DNA of 43,934 bases from Candidatus Gastranaerophilales bacterium. Lineage in GTDB: Bacteria; Cyanobacteriota; Vampirovibrionia; Gastranaerophilales; Gastranaerophilaceae. The stretch lies in the NCBI GenBank assembly GCA_944323705.1, contig CALUTM010000011.1:1-43934 (forward strand), written 5' to 3'. A model generated the notes under the pieces. The model saw nothing but the letters and a program-made list of their open reading frames with translations, was not told the DNA's origin and made no database searches. Within the stretch, counting starts at the first letter, position 1, and each line of letters opens with the position of its first letter. A program made the translations under genes and the position numbers. Below, piece after piece: positions 8,294 to 16,496 of this stretch.

Positions 8294-8988
8294 GGTTTGA
8301 TGTCCTGACATTATTCCCTGAGTTAATCAACTCACATATAGATTTTAGTATAATGAAGAGGGCTAGCGAGGCGGGAATTATAGAGGTTGTAACTCATAAT
8401 CCCAGAGATTATACTCTTGATAAACATAAAAAAGTTGACGATACGCCCTACGGAGGCGGAGCGGGGATGGTCTTAATGCCGCAGCCCTATGTTGATGCGT
8501 ATAATTCTGTTGCGAAGTCGGAAAACAGTATCACTTTAATGATGACGCCGCAGGGAGAGCCGTTTTGCGACGATATATCTAATGAACTTGCAAAATATGA
8601 GCAGATTGTCATACTCTGCGGACATTATGAAGGTTTTGACGAGAGGATAAGAGAAATTATTAAGCCGAGAGAAATTTCCATCGGCGACTTTGTACTCACG
8701 GGGGGAGAATTGCCTGCCCTTTGCATTATAGACAGTGTTTCAAGGAAAATTGAAGGCACGCTCGGGAAAATTGAATCTGCTCATGATGACAGCTTCTCTG
8801 ACGGTTTATTGGAATATCCGCAATATACAAAACCCCGGGAGTATATGGGGTATAAAGTTCCCGAAGTTCTTTTGAACGGAAACCATAAATTAATTGAAGG
8901 GTACAGAATGGAACAAAAAATCATAAGAACTAAAAGAAAACGCCCGGATTTGTGGGAAAAATACAAATCCAAGAATAATCGCGATTAA
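8290..8988 (+). CDS. trmD: tRNA (guanine-N1-)-methyltransferase TrmD
   Basis: Methylates G37 at N1 in tRNAs that read CNN codons, using S-adenosylmethionine, and prevents +1 frameshifting. The 232-aa SPOUT-fold protein shows the N-terminal MRFDVLTLFPELI, the DDTPYGGGAGMV segment, CGHYEGFDERI, and the trefoil-knot cofactor region EISIGDFVLTGGELPALCII. The C-terminus has the characteristic EGYRMEQKIIRTKRKRPDLW. It is about 10-20 residues shorter than the E. coli enzyme at the C-terminus. The start overlaps the rimM stop (ATGA). rplS, its frequent downstream neighbour, is absent; a non-coding repeat region follows. Confidence 0.96.
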   Translation: MRFDVLTLFPELINSHIDFSIMKRASEAGIIEVVTHNPRDYTLDKHKKVDDTPYGGGAGMVLMPQPYVDAYNSVAKSENSITLMMTPQGEPFCDDISNELAKYEQIVILCGHYEGFDERIREIIKPREISIGDFVLTGGELPALCIIDSVSRKIEGTLGKIESAHDDSFSDGLLEYPQYTKPREYMGYKVPEVLLNGNHKLIEGYRMEQKIIRTKRKRPDLWEKYKSKNNRD

Positions 8989-9017
8989 TCGGATTTACTA
9001 ATCTCACGTCACTCAGA

Positions 9018-9026
9018 GGGGTAAAT
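9018..9026 (+). repeat. Single GGGGTAAAT unit after trmD
   Basis: One exact copy of the dispersed unit, 30 nt after the trmD stop, with G-rich strand in the trmD sense. The whole gap 8989-9479 contains no convincing gene: it holds this unit, a small hairpin, one long dispersed repeat and a perfect 14-bp inverted repeat, listed separately. Confidence 0.85.
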
Positions 9027-9122
9027 GTAACCGACCAGGGTTTATAGTTACAAATCTTACGTCTTTCAGGAATAGGTTGGACTTTCAGTCCCAAAAACTA
9101 TAGAAAATCCAATAAACATTTG

Positions 9123-9144
9123 AAAAAGGCGGGTTTCATCCGCC
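9123..9144 (-). terminator. Hairpin with minus-strand T run (possible terminator)
   Basis: GGCGG (9128-9132) and CCGCC (9140-9144) flank a 7-nt loop. Read on the minus strand the stem is followed by five T residues, the form of an intrinsic terminator for the uridine-kinase-like gene about 335 nt away. A similar AAAAAAGGCGGG hairpin at 3261-3285 suggests it may instead be a dispersed repeat. Confidence 0.45.
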
Positions 9145-9158
9145 ATACATTTTCGCTA

Positions 9159-9256
9159 TGTCATCCTGAAAGATTAGAAAAACAAACGTTGGTGCAGTTT
9201 TTCAATCTGTTCAGGATCTTACCAAAATGCAAGCATAATGCCAAGTTAGCAAGACT
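9159..9256 (+). repeat. REP-like dispersed repeat, copy A
   Basis: The first 30 nt (9159-9188) are identical to 20483-20512, and the match continues with small differences through the shared TTTTTCAATCTGTTCAGGATC block. The two ends (TCCTGAAAGATTAG and CAATCTGTTCAGGA) are imperfect inverted repeats, so the element can fold into a long hairpin. It has no coding capacity I can support. Confidence 0.85.
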
Positions 9257-9404
9257 TTCTAGTCCACTATCCAAACCGCACGCGTGTGAACTTGGGCGAA
9301 CAATAGCGTGCATTAGTGATTGGGCGAATGCCCAAAGATTAATACATTTGAGCGTTAGCGAAAATGTCGGAAACAACGGCAGTTTTTCTTCTCTTTTGGT
9401 TCTG

Positions 9405-9440
9405 TTTTCTCTTCTTTTCTTGCCGAAAAAGAAGAGAAAA
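9405..9440. repeat. Perfect 14-bp inverted repeat
   Basis: TTTTCTCTTCTTTT (9405-9418) and its exact complement (9427-9440) enclose an 8-nt loop. The purine/pyrimidine asymmetry is complete. It lies 40 nt beyond the 3' end of the minus-strand uridine-kinase-like gene and may protect or terminate its transcript, although no T run follows on that strand. Confidence 0.75.
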
Positions 9441-9479
9441 TCAACAAATATTTTTTAAAAAATTTTCAATACCATACTG

Positions 9480-10325
9480 CTAATCTTCTGAAAAATACAT
9501 TTCCTGAATGACTGCAATAATTTTATTTAAGAAATTTTTGTATTTAATTCTATCCGCCGAGCCCGACAAAACTATATCAGCCTGCTTTTTACAAGGACGA
9601 ATATGGACTTCTGCCTTTTCACTTGCATTTTTATAAATAATGTCCGCAGAATCGCCCAAATCCCGTTCTTTTGCTCTTTCATAAAATCTTTCTTTTTTGA
9701 TTTTTTCGTCAATATCAACATAAATTTTAAAATCAAACGCATCTTTTACTTTATCCGTAAGCGTGAACAAACCTTCCGAAATAATAATTTTGGAAGGTTT
9801 AGCCAATGTATAATTATCAAAACGTTTTGCAGTTCCGCTCATGTCATATTTAGGAAGATATGTTTCTTTGCCTGACAACAGTTCCTTAATATGCTTATGC
9901 ATAAGTTCAAGTTCCAATGCCTGAGGCACATCTAAATCGTAATGCTTTGCAAACTCGGAAAAACTTCCCGCTGCCTTTACCATTTCGGAACGATCATAAT
10001 AATAATCATCAGTATTTACTCTTGTTATAACATCAGGAATGTTAAACTCCGAAGCAAAAGACTCTATTGTATCAATTAAATCCATTGTTATGGTTGATTT
10101 TCCGCTCGCAGTCTCACCTGCAATACCAATAGAGGCGGGCATTTTTATTCTGCCTGACAAATAAGCCGCAATCTTTTTTATGACAAAAGGCGTATAACTC
10201 ACCAGAATAGAGCCCTCAGCCTTTATTTCTTTTTCAAAAACCCTTTGCAAGTAACGCTCTATCTCTTCACATAACGTTGTTGGTTTTAAGGCATTATTTT
10301 GTAAGGCAATTATGTTTTGCATCAT
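9480..10325 (-). CDS. Uridine kinase-like P-loop kinase with N-terminal extension
   Basis: Probable nucleoside or small-metabolite kinase of the uridine kinase/phosphoribulokinase family. Of 281 aa, residues ~85-100 hold the Walker A loop GIAGETASGKST. It is followed by the substrate-region motif NTDDYYYDRSE, the YDLDVPQALELELM segment (equivalent to the DHPDAFD region of Udk), the strand IIISEGLFTL, and an Arg-rich lid (KERFYERAKERDLGD). The ~80-residue N-terminal extension (alpha-helical, charged) is absent from standard Udk and could alter substrate specificity or oligomerisation, so true uridine kinase activity is not assured. ATG has a second ATG immediately after; an AGGA site lies 8 nt upstream. 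A TATAAT (10346-10351, minus) gives a short leader. It is downstream of a DUF4037 gene on the same strand, 92 nt apart. Confidence 0.85.
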   Translation of the reverse strand: MMQNIIALQNNALKPTTLCEEIERYLQRVFEKEIKAEGSILVSYTPFVIKKIAAYLSGRIKMPASIGIAGETASGKSTITMDLIDTIESFASEFNIPDVITRVNTDDYYYDRSEMVKAAGSFSEFAKHYDLDVPQALELELMHKHIKELLSGKETYLPKYDMSGTAKRFDNYTLAKPSKIIISEGLFTLTDKVKDAFDFKIYVDIDEKIKKERFYERAKERDLGDSADIIYKNASEKAEVHIRPCKKQADIVLSGSADRIKYKNFLNKIIAVIQEMYFSED

Positions 10326-10345
10326 AAAATCTTTTCCTTTGTTCT

Positions 10346-10351
10346 ATTATA
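10346..10351 (-). promoter_or_regulatory. -10 box of the uridine-kinase-like gene
   Basis: Perfect TATAAT on the minus strand, 20 nt before the ATG, with an AGGA ribosome binding site in between. No good -35 hexamer is seen at 16-18 nt. Confidence 0.55.
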
Positions 10352-10417
10352 CACAAATTAAAACAAAAGAAAAGTTTTTCTTGCGGGGGAAAACAGAAAA
10401 TTTTACAATTAGTAACA

Positions 10418-11209
10418 CTATAGTATTTTTCTTAAGTTTTCGACCATTTTATCCGCCGTCGGCAAACGTTTTAATACCTCCCCGACAGAAAGAGTTTTTA
10501 CGTCGGACTCAAATCCTTCGGGTAAAATCTTACAGTTTTTTAACGCAAACGGAACAAGCTTCTTTTCTCCCGGATTTAGCACTCGATTCTTTGCAAAGAT
10601 TACATCAAAATAACTCGCAAGAAAAGCCGCACATCTGTGGTTTATACTTACAAAATCATTTCTTTCCACGGCTGAGGCTATCTGATCTCTGTATGAAAAC
10701 AGTGCATCTTTTAAATAGGCGAAATTCTTCTTAATTATATTATTTGCCAACTTTTCGGGATATTGTGTATCAACACGTTTTTTTATCCCCTCAAGCCATC
10801 CGTTTTTATCATACAAAACCTCCGTTTTCTTTATATTATCGACAAAGCAGGTTGTATACCCCAAAGAAGCATTACACCCTTCCCATACCCATTTTATATT
10901 ACCCTCTATAAATTCCGGCGTACGGTACATTATATCAATCGGCTTACCTGTTTCTCTTAATATAAAAGTATCGCCCGTTTCAAAATAATGGTTATCTATT
11001 TCAGGTCTATCTGCATATTTTTCAGCTATTTTGCGTCTCTCATCCACGGAAGGTTCTGATTTTCCATAGATATAAATATCGTAGTCAGATTTGTTATCCG
11101 CCGTATTTGCGGTAGAAGAGCCGCCCAAGCCGATTGATTCTACCTCTTTAAGTTTTTTATAATGCTCTATCATCTCGGTTAAAATTTCGTGATTTCTGTT
11201 TACCTGCAT
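10418..11209 (-). CDS. Nucleotidyltransferase-fold protein (DUF4037 type)
   Basis: Protein of 263 aa. The N-terminal Pol-beta-type nucleotidyltransferase core has GLGGSSTANTADNKSDYDIYIY (residues ~30-51): the Gly-Ser helix, then Asp-x-Asp metal ligands. The remaining ~200 residues are mostly helical with DIMYRTPEF, matching the DUF4037 arrangement. Substrate is unknown; related proteins modify small molecules, tRNA or proteins by NMP transfer. The longer frame begins at GTG 11215, but ATG 11209 has AAGGA at 8-nt spacing and is preferred. It is divergent from polA across about 55 bp. It is the first gene of a short minus-strand pair with the uridine-kinase-like gene. It is not paired with a HEPN or antitoxin gene, so a toxin-antitoxin role is not supported. 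Confidence 0.82.
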   Translation of the reverse strand: MQVNRNHEILTEMIEHYKKLKEVESIGLGGSSTANTADNKSDYDIYIYGKSEPSVDERRKIAEKYADRPEIDNHYFETGDTFILRETGKPIDIMYRTPEFIEGNIKWVWEGCNASLGYTTCFVDNIKKTEVLYDKNGWLEGIKKRVDTQYPEKLANNIIKKNFAYLKDALFSYRDQIASAVERNDFVSINHRCAAFLASYFDVIFAKNRVLNPGEKKLVPFALKNCKILPEGFESDVKTLSVGEVLKRLPTADKMVENLRKIL

Positions 11210-11227
11210 ACACACCGTCCTTGATTA

Positions 11228-11236
11228 TGATATAAT
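11228..11236 (+). promoter_or_regulatory. Extended -10 promoter of polA
   Basis: TGA followed by a perfect TATAAT (TG-n-TATAAT), with a start expected near 11243. The leader is about 20 nt and includes GGGAG. The -35 region is weak, as is usual for extended -10 promoters. The same TTATGATATAAT string precedes ruvC. Confidence 0.7.
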
Positions 11237-11263
11237 AATATTTAATTGATATGGGAGTATTAT

Positions 11264-13921
11264 ATGCCAAAAACATTAATATTAATAGACGGACATGCTC
11301 TTGCTTACAGACAATTTTTTGCACTTGAAAGAACTGCAATGAAAAACTCGGAAAATCAACCGACCTGGGCTGTATACGGTTTCTTTAAGTCAATATTCGA
11401 TTTACTTTCCAAAATCCATCCCGACTATATAGCGGTAGCATTTGATGTTGGCAGAAGAACCTTCCGTACCGAAAAATTTGAAGAGTACAAGGCTAATCGT
11501 GAAGCTATGCCTGACACGTTAAGAAGCCAATTGGGAGTTATATGCGAAGGGCTTGAAGCCTTTGAAATTCCTATCATCACTAAAGAAGGATTTGAAGCCG
11601 ATGATATTATCGGAACTATTTCAAAAACAGCTTCCGAAAAAGGGCATAATACACTTATACTAACGGGAGATCAGGACAGCTTTCAACTTGTAGACAAAAA
11701 CGGAAGCGTGAAAGTGCTTATACCGACTAAAGGAGAGCTGCTTGAGTATGATTGGAATAAAGTCTATGAAAAACTCGGAGTCTACCCTGATCAAGTAACA
11801 GATTATAAGGGGTTAAGAGGGGATACTTCCGACAATATACCGGGAATTAAAGGTATCGGAGAGAAAACCGCACAAAAACTCCTCAGCAGGTATAAAACCC
11901 TTGAGGATGTACTTGCGGATTGTGAAAATATCCCGGAAAAAGCAGTAAAACAAAAAATATGCGAACAAAAAGATATAGCAATACTGTCAAAAGAATTGGC
12001 AACTATTATAAGAAATGTAGATTTGGATTTTAATATAGATACCGCATCCGTTAATTTGCCTAAGATTGAAAATGTTTCCGCTTTTTTAAGGAAAATGCAA
12101 TTCTACACATTTATAAAAAATATCGACAAAATTCTCTCATCTTTTAATAACAACGCCACTCAGAACCAAAATCTGAGCCTGTTTAATATTGGAGACGGAG
12201 TTCAGCAGAATTTATTTTCTCAAGCAATGAAAAACACTGTAGAAGATAAGCAATTTGAATACCAAATTGTTACGGAACCAAACAAGTCAGAGATAATAGA
12301 GAGAATAAAAAAATCCCCGAGAATTTCCGTAAAATGGTATTCAAAAGAAGATTTAATAACCGGATGCTCGGTCTCAAACGGGGAAAGTTACTATTTTTCA
12401 AAGGATTTTATCAATGAGTTAAAGCCTATAATAGAAAATCCCGATATAAAGAAAATAGGCTATGACGCAAAGTCTGATTACCACTTGCTTTTAAATAACG
12501 GATATTCGCCAAAGGGATTGGAATATGACGTTTTATTGGCAAGCTACGTGAAAGATCCAAACCGCAAACATACACTGGAAGCACAGGCACTTGATTTTAT
12601 AAATCATATTATGACAAATCGTGACGATGAAATAAAATACGCTTGTGACGAAGCTTATACCATTTTCAGACTGTATGAATACTGGATACAAAATCTTGAT
12701 AAAGAGGAACAAAACCTTGTTAACAATATCGAAATTCCGTTGACAATAGTTCTTGCAAAAATGGAACACACAGGCGTTGCGATTGATTGTGAGTATTTAA
12801 AAGAACTGTCCGCATATATGACGGAAAAGCTTGCCGAGCTTGAGGACTTAATCTACCAACTGGCAGGTGAACCGTTTAATATAAATTCACCCAAACAGGT
12901 CGCGGAAATACTTTTTGATAAGTTAGAACTTAAAACTAAGAAGAAAAAATCCCGTTCCACTAGTGCCGAAGTTCTGGAGGAACTTGCACAAGAATACGAA
13001 ATTTGTGATTATATTCTTCAACACAGAAAGTTTGCAAAGCTAAAATCGACTTATACTGATGTATTACCTACTCTCATAAGCAAACGTGACGGCAGGATAC
13101 ATACAACGTATAATCAGGCTCTAACCGTAACGGGAAGGCTCTCGTCGTCAAATCCGAACCTTCAAAATATTCCGATAAGGACTGAAGAGGGGAATAAAAT
13201 CAGATCCGCTTTCTGTGCGATGGACAAAGAAAATTCCCTTATACTCTCTGCCGATTATTCACAGATTGAATTAAGGCTCCTTGCACACGTATCCGGGGAT
13301 GAGCATCTTATACACGCTTTCTCTACAGGAGAAGATATTCACACTATGACTGCCGCAAAAGTTTTTGGTGTAGATTTAAATGAAGTTACCAAAGAAATGA
13401 GACGACGAGCTAAAGCCGTTAATTTCGGTATAGTTTATGGCCAATCAAAATACGGGCTTGCCCGAAACCTCGGTATCAGCAATAATGAAGCTCAAGAATT
13501 CATCGATAAATATTTTGAAACATATCCGAGGGTAAAAGAATACATGAATTATGAAATAGACTTCGTTAACAAGCACGGGTATGTCGAAACCATTTTCGGA
13601 CGTAAACGCTATCTTGCATCAGAACTTGCAAGTTCAAATTTTCAGATACGGGAATTTGCACAACGAGCAGCCATCAACCAGCCGCTTCAAGGCACCGCCG
13701 CAGATTTAATCAAAATGGCAATGATTAGAGTCGACAAGGAAATTGAAGGGTTAAAATCAAAAATGATAATGCAAGTTCACGACGAATTAATATTTGAAGT
13801 TCCCAAAGACGAATTGGAAGATATAAAATCAATCGTCCTAAGGTGTATGGAACTTGACCAACCTCTTAAAGTTCCGCTCGTTGTTGATGTCAACTACGGT
13901 CCGAGTTGGCGAGAGGGGTAG
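11264..13921 (+). CDS. polA: DNA polymerase I
   Basis: Repair and Okazaki-fragment polymerase, 885 aa. Residues 1-~285 are the 5'-3' flap exonuclease (LILIDGHALAYRQFF, FEADDIIGTI, LRGDTSDNIPGIKGIGEKTA). Residues ~310-480 are a 3'-5' exonuclease-like domain in which the Exo I Asp-x-Glu is missing (ISVKWYSKED), while aspartates matching Exo II and III remain, so proofreading is predicted inactive. The polymerase domain has motif A (LSADYSQIELRLLAH), motif B (RRRAKAVNFGIVYGQSKYG) and motif C (IMQVHDELIFEVP). The longest frame begins at TTG 11246, but ATG 11264 with GGGAG upstream is the better start. The stop TAG lies within a GGGGTAGGGGTAAAT repeat string, so the last residues are read from the edge of the repeat. 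Convergent with a permease gene. Confidence 0.97.
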   Translation: MPKTLILIDGHALAYRQFFALERTAMKNSENQPTWAVYGFFKSIFDLLSKIHPDYIAVAFDVGRRTFRTEKFEEYKANREAMPDTLRSQLGVICEGLEAFEIPIITKEGFEADDIIGTISKTASEKGHNTLILTGDQDSFQLVDKNGSVKVLIPTKGELLEYDWNKVYEKLGVYPDQVTDYKGLRGDTSDNIPGIKGIGEKTAQKLLSRYKTLEDVLADCENIPEKAVKQKICEQKDIAILSKELATIIRNVDLDFNIDTASVNLPKIENVSAFLRKMQFYTFIKNIDKILSSFNNNATQNQNLSLFNIGDGVQQNLFSQAMKNTVEDKQFEYQIVTEPNKSEIIERIKKSPRISVKWYSKEDLITGCSVSNGESYYFSKDFINELKPIIENPDIKKIGYDAKSDYHLLLNNGYSPKGLEYDVLLASYVKDPNRKHTLEAQALDFINHIMTNRDDEIKYACDEAYTIFRLYEYWIQNLDKEEQNLVNNIEIPLTIVLAKMEHTGVAIDCEYLKELSAYMTEKLAELEDLIYQLAGEPFNINSPKQVAEILFDKLELKTKKKKSRSTSAEVLEELAQEYEICDYILQHRKFAKLKSTYTDVLPTLISKRDGRIHTTYNQALTVTGRLSSSNPNLQNIPIRTEEGNKIRSAFCAMDKENSLILSADYSQIELRLLAHVSGDEHLIHAFSTGEDIHTMTAAKVFGVDLNEVTKEMRRRAKAVNFGIVYGQSKYGLARNLGISNNEAQEFIDKYFETYPRVKEYMNYEIDFVNKHGYVETIFGRKRYLASELASSNFQIREFAQRAAINQPLQGTAADLIKMAMIRVDKEIEGLKSKMIMQVHDELIFEVPKDELEDIKSIVLRCMELDQPLKVPLVVDVNYGPSWREG

Positions 13922-14004
13922 GGGTAAATCAGAGTAAATCAGGGTAAATCATAGGGGGAGGGGGGTAAATAGTAAATAGTAAATAGTAAATAGTAGATAG
14001 TAAA
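13916..14004 (+). repeat. GGGGTAAAT units merging into an AGTAAAT heptamer array
   Basis: Exact GGGGTAAAT units lie at 13921 and 13962, with degenerate AGAGTAAAT and AGGGTAAAT units between. From 13971 a 7-nt tandem repeat, AGTAAAT, runs for about 4.7 copies with one G substitution. The tract begins on the polA stop codon and fills the gap between polA and the convergent permease gene. No separate terminator was seen. Confidence 0.92.
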
Positions 14005-14028
14005 ACTCAACTGACAAAGATAAAAACC

Positions 14029-15258
14029 CTACTCATACCTCAAAGCATCAATCGGATTCAAAAGAGACGCTTTATACGCAGGGTAGTATCCGAACCCGAT
14101 ACCTACTATGCCCGAGAAACTTAAAGCAAGAATTATTGAAAATAATGAGATAGAAATTGTCATTGAAGGTGCAAAAACCGTTATCAAATAGGAACCCAGA
14201 ACGCCGACAACAACGCCGATTAAGCCACCTATCATTGATAACAAAAATGATTCAACCAAAAACTGGAGTCGTATATCGTTCACTCCCGCACCGATTGCCA
14301 TTCTTATACCTATCTCTTTGGTTCTCTCGGTCACAGACACTAACATTATGTTCATAATACCAATACCGCCGACCAACAGAGAAACAGAGGCTATTGAAGC
14401 AAGCAGGATGGCAAAAGTTTGAACGGTAGATTTCATCCGCTCTTGAAACTCGGCAGAATTACGTATCTCAAAATCGTTTTCCTGATTTTTGCCGATATTA
14501 TGTCTCGAAACCAAAATCTCATTAATATCTTCCATTGTCTCGTCTACTGTGTCAGGATTTTGGCACTTTATCACAATTTGACTTACCGTACCCGGAAAAT
14601 CCGTACCAAAAACTTTCTTCTGAGCTGTTGTTATGGGAATAAATATCAAATCATCCTGATCAAACGGACCTGATTGTCCCTTTGTTTTCAAAAGCCCGAT
14701 GACTTTAAAAGGAATATTACCTACTCTTATAACCTTATTTATGGGATCGACATCGCCGAACAGCTCTGTTGCCACGGTTGAACCGATAAGACATACCTTT
14801 GCACTGTTTTGCATGTCCTCAGGTATAAATCCCCTGCCCATCTCCGTTTCATAATTTTTAATATACAAATAGGCAGGTTGAACACCATATACCGTAGTGG
14901 ACCAATTTTGGTTACCGTATGTCAACTGCTGAGTTTGGGAGGACATTGTAGAGATTGCCAGAATTCCCCTTGCCATTTTCTTTATTGCGATTGCATCTTT
15001 TGATGTCAATGTAGGCTTCGTACCCATTCCCATGTGCACTCCGCCCGATTTTGCAGAGGCGGAGCGTATGGTTAAAATATTGGTTCCCATCGCCTCCATA
15101 TTCTCGGTAACCTTTTTACTTGCCCCGGTTCCGACAGCCAACATAATAATTACGGCACTCACACCGATTATTACACCCAGACTCGTTAATGCCGAACGGA
15201 GCATATTGACTCTTAAAGAATTAACCGCCATTTTTAACGTAGATTTAAAATCCAACAT
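14029..15258 (-). CDS. MacB-like ABC transporter permease (FtsX family)
   Basis: Inner-membrane permease of the MacB/LolCE type, which couples ATP hydrolysis to mechanical work on periplasmic substrates rather than to direct transport. The 409-aa protein has one N-terminal membrane segment (SLGVIIGVSAVIIMLAVGTG), a large periplasmic core domain (~50-280), and three C-terminal membrane segments of the FtsX domain (ILLASIASVSLLVGGIGIMN, then two more). NIMLVSVTERTKEIGIRMAIGA is the classic coupling helix. A GTG at 15267 extends the frame by three residues; ATG 15258 is preferred though its ribosome binding site is weak. Neither the MacB-type ATPase nor a MacA adaptor is adjacent, so the partners must be encoded elsewhere. 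The gene upstream on the same strand (58 nt away) appears unrelated. Confidence 0.92.
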   Translation of the reverse strand: MLDFKSTLKMAVNSLRVNMLRSALTSLGVIIGVSAVIIMLAVGTGASKKVTENMEAMGTNILTIRSASAKSGGVHMGMGTKPTLTSKDAIAIKKMARGILAISTMSSQTQQLTYGNQNWSTTVYGVQPAYLYIKNYETEMGRGFIPEDMQNSAKVCLIGSTVATELFGDVDPINKVIRVGNIPFKVIGLLKTKGQSGPFDQDDLIFIPITTAQKKVFGTDFPGTVSQIVIKCQNPDTVDETMEDINEILVSRHNIGKNQENDFEIRNSAEFQERMKSTVQTFAILLASIASVSLLVGGIGIMNIMLVSVTERTKEIGIRMAIGAGVNDIRLQFLVESFLLSMIGGLIGVVVGVLGSYLITVFAPSMTISISLFSIILALSFSGIVGIGFGYYPAYKASLLNPIDALRYE

Positions 15259-15316
15259 AAGCCCCACATCCGTTAAATAAATGCTTTAAACAGGTTATCC
15301 GCCTGTCTGTGTATAA

Positions 15317-16396
15317 CTAACCCTTTTCCGCAAATATTGTGTCACAAATATTTGTTTGAGGAACATAGTCATACTCGGACATTGAAATTTTGTTGATAAT
15401 CTTTGAGCGTTTTTTACGATATAACATATCAATGAAGGCTTCCAATCTCGTTATAAAACCTGCTTCTCCCGTATGTTCGTCAATCGTTAGAGAAAGCATC
15501 GGCTTGCCCGCCTCTTTAGCCTTTCTTGTAATTCTCTCTATCATCAACGAGTCAGGTCCGCATCCGAAAGCGTTAAGTGTTATAATTCCGTCTATTCGGT
15601 TATCCTTAAGATAATGCCCGGCAGTTCCTGTCATTTCATACTCGTTTGCCCAGTAGCGTTTTTGACCGAGAGAAGCAATACCCTCTTCCATCTGTTCATC
15701 AGTTAACTGCAAGGACGTAAACACTTTTACATCCATTTTTTCAAGCTTTTCAAAGATTTTCATACAGGCTCTGTCATCATATATATTATATGCGTGCGAA
15801 ACCAATGCAACATTTATCGGAGCCGAATTTGAAGTATTTTCTATAAAAACCTTACCCTGAAGAGCATAATTCATGGCTTTCTTATAGCTCATACCCGTAC
15901 GAGCCATAACAAGGAAATTATTATATACCTTCCAACCCTGCTTTGAAGCTTTTTTTATCTCATCAAAATTGACAATTCCAAACGGCTTAACCGCTTCTTC
16001 CAAAAAGGTATATAACCCCTGGTTTTTAGCAGATTTATCCAATGTAGGTTCTATAATATTTACATCAGCTTTAATAACGTTCCTGACTAAATCCGGCAGC
16101 CCTCTTATCTTTGAACAATTATAAATTTTCGGAGCTATTGACTGCAGGGAAGGTACAAAAATATTTTTTACACCTTTTGCGACTAAATTAAGAATGTGCC
16201 CCAAATATATCTTGATTGGAAGGCAAGTTTCAGTCACAACCAATGCCGAGCCGTCAGACATCGTCTGTTTTGTAGTGGGATCAGAAAGAACAATTTTAAT
16301 CCCCAAACTTGTAAAGAAACCGTACCAAAACGGGTAATTATTGTAAAACGACATTCCACGCGGAATCCCTATAACCATATCTTTTGTATTTTCCAT
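15317..16396 (-). CDS. 2-hydroxyacyl-CoA-dehydratase-type protein (DUF2229-like), orphan
   Basis: Cytosolic protein of 359 aa resembling the DUF2229 part of the activase/dehydratase proteins related to BcrC/BadD/HgdB. The N-terminus reads VIGIPRGMSFYNNYPFWYGFF, then LSDPTTKQTMSDG and TETCLPIKIYLGHI, the Cys-containing signature of the family. A later GCGPDSLMIERI (~275-286) could hold another iron-sulfur ligand. In many genomes this domain is joined to an ATP-hydrolysing activase and a further dehydratase subunit; here it stands alone and no activase is adjacent. The substrate cannot be told from the sequence. The start ATG has AAAAGG at 6-nt spacing. It faces ruvC divergently across about 100 bp. 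Confidence 0.8.
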   Translation of the reverse strand: MENTKDMVIGIPRGMSFYNNYPFWYGFFTSLGIKIVLSDPTTKQTMSDGSALVVTETCLPIKIYLGHILNLVAKGVKNIFVPSLQSIAPKIYNCSKIRGLPDLVRNVIKADVNIIEPTLDKSAKNQGLYTFLEEAVKPFGIVNFDEIKKASKQGWKVYNNFLVMARTGMSYKKAMNYALQGKVFIENTSNSAPINVALVSHAYNIYDDRACMKIFEKLEKMDVKVFTSLQLTDEQMEEGIASLGQKRYWANEYEMTGTAGHYLKDNRIDGIITLNAFGCGPDSLMIERITRKAKEAGKPMLSLTIDEHTGEAGFITRLEAFIDMLYRKKRSKIINKISMSEYDYVPQTNICDTIFAEKG

Positions 16397-16481
16397 GAAA
16401 AACCTTTTCCTATTTACGTACTACTCTATAATACAGCGAATAAACGTTTTTGTCACGAAAGTATGATGAAATGTTAAGTTA

Positions 16482-16490
16482 TGATATAAT
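16482..16490 (+). promoter_or_regulatory. Extended -10 promoter of ruvC, possibly leaderless
   Basis: TGA plus a perfect TATAAT (16485-16490). Only six bases (TTGGAT) separate the box from the ATG at 16497, so the usual initiation point, 6-7 nt downstream of the box, coincides with the A of the start codon. No ribosome binding site is present. Confidence 0.7.
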
Positions 16491-16496
16491 TTGGAT

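Noticed and set aside
9120-9458. A 112-aa plus-strand open frame after trmD
   Set aside because: It runs through a dispersed palindromic repeat and a perfect inverted repeat, lacks a ribosome binding site, and its translation is explained by the repeats.
10312-10734. A 140-aa plus-strand frame over the two minus-strand genes near 10.4 kb
   Set aside because: It overlaps well-supported genes on the other strand and has no family features.
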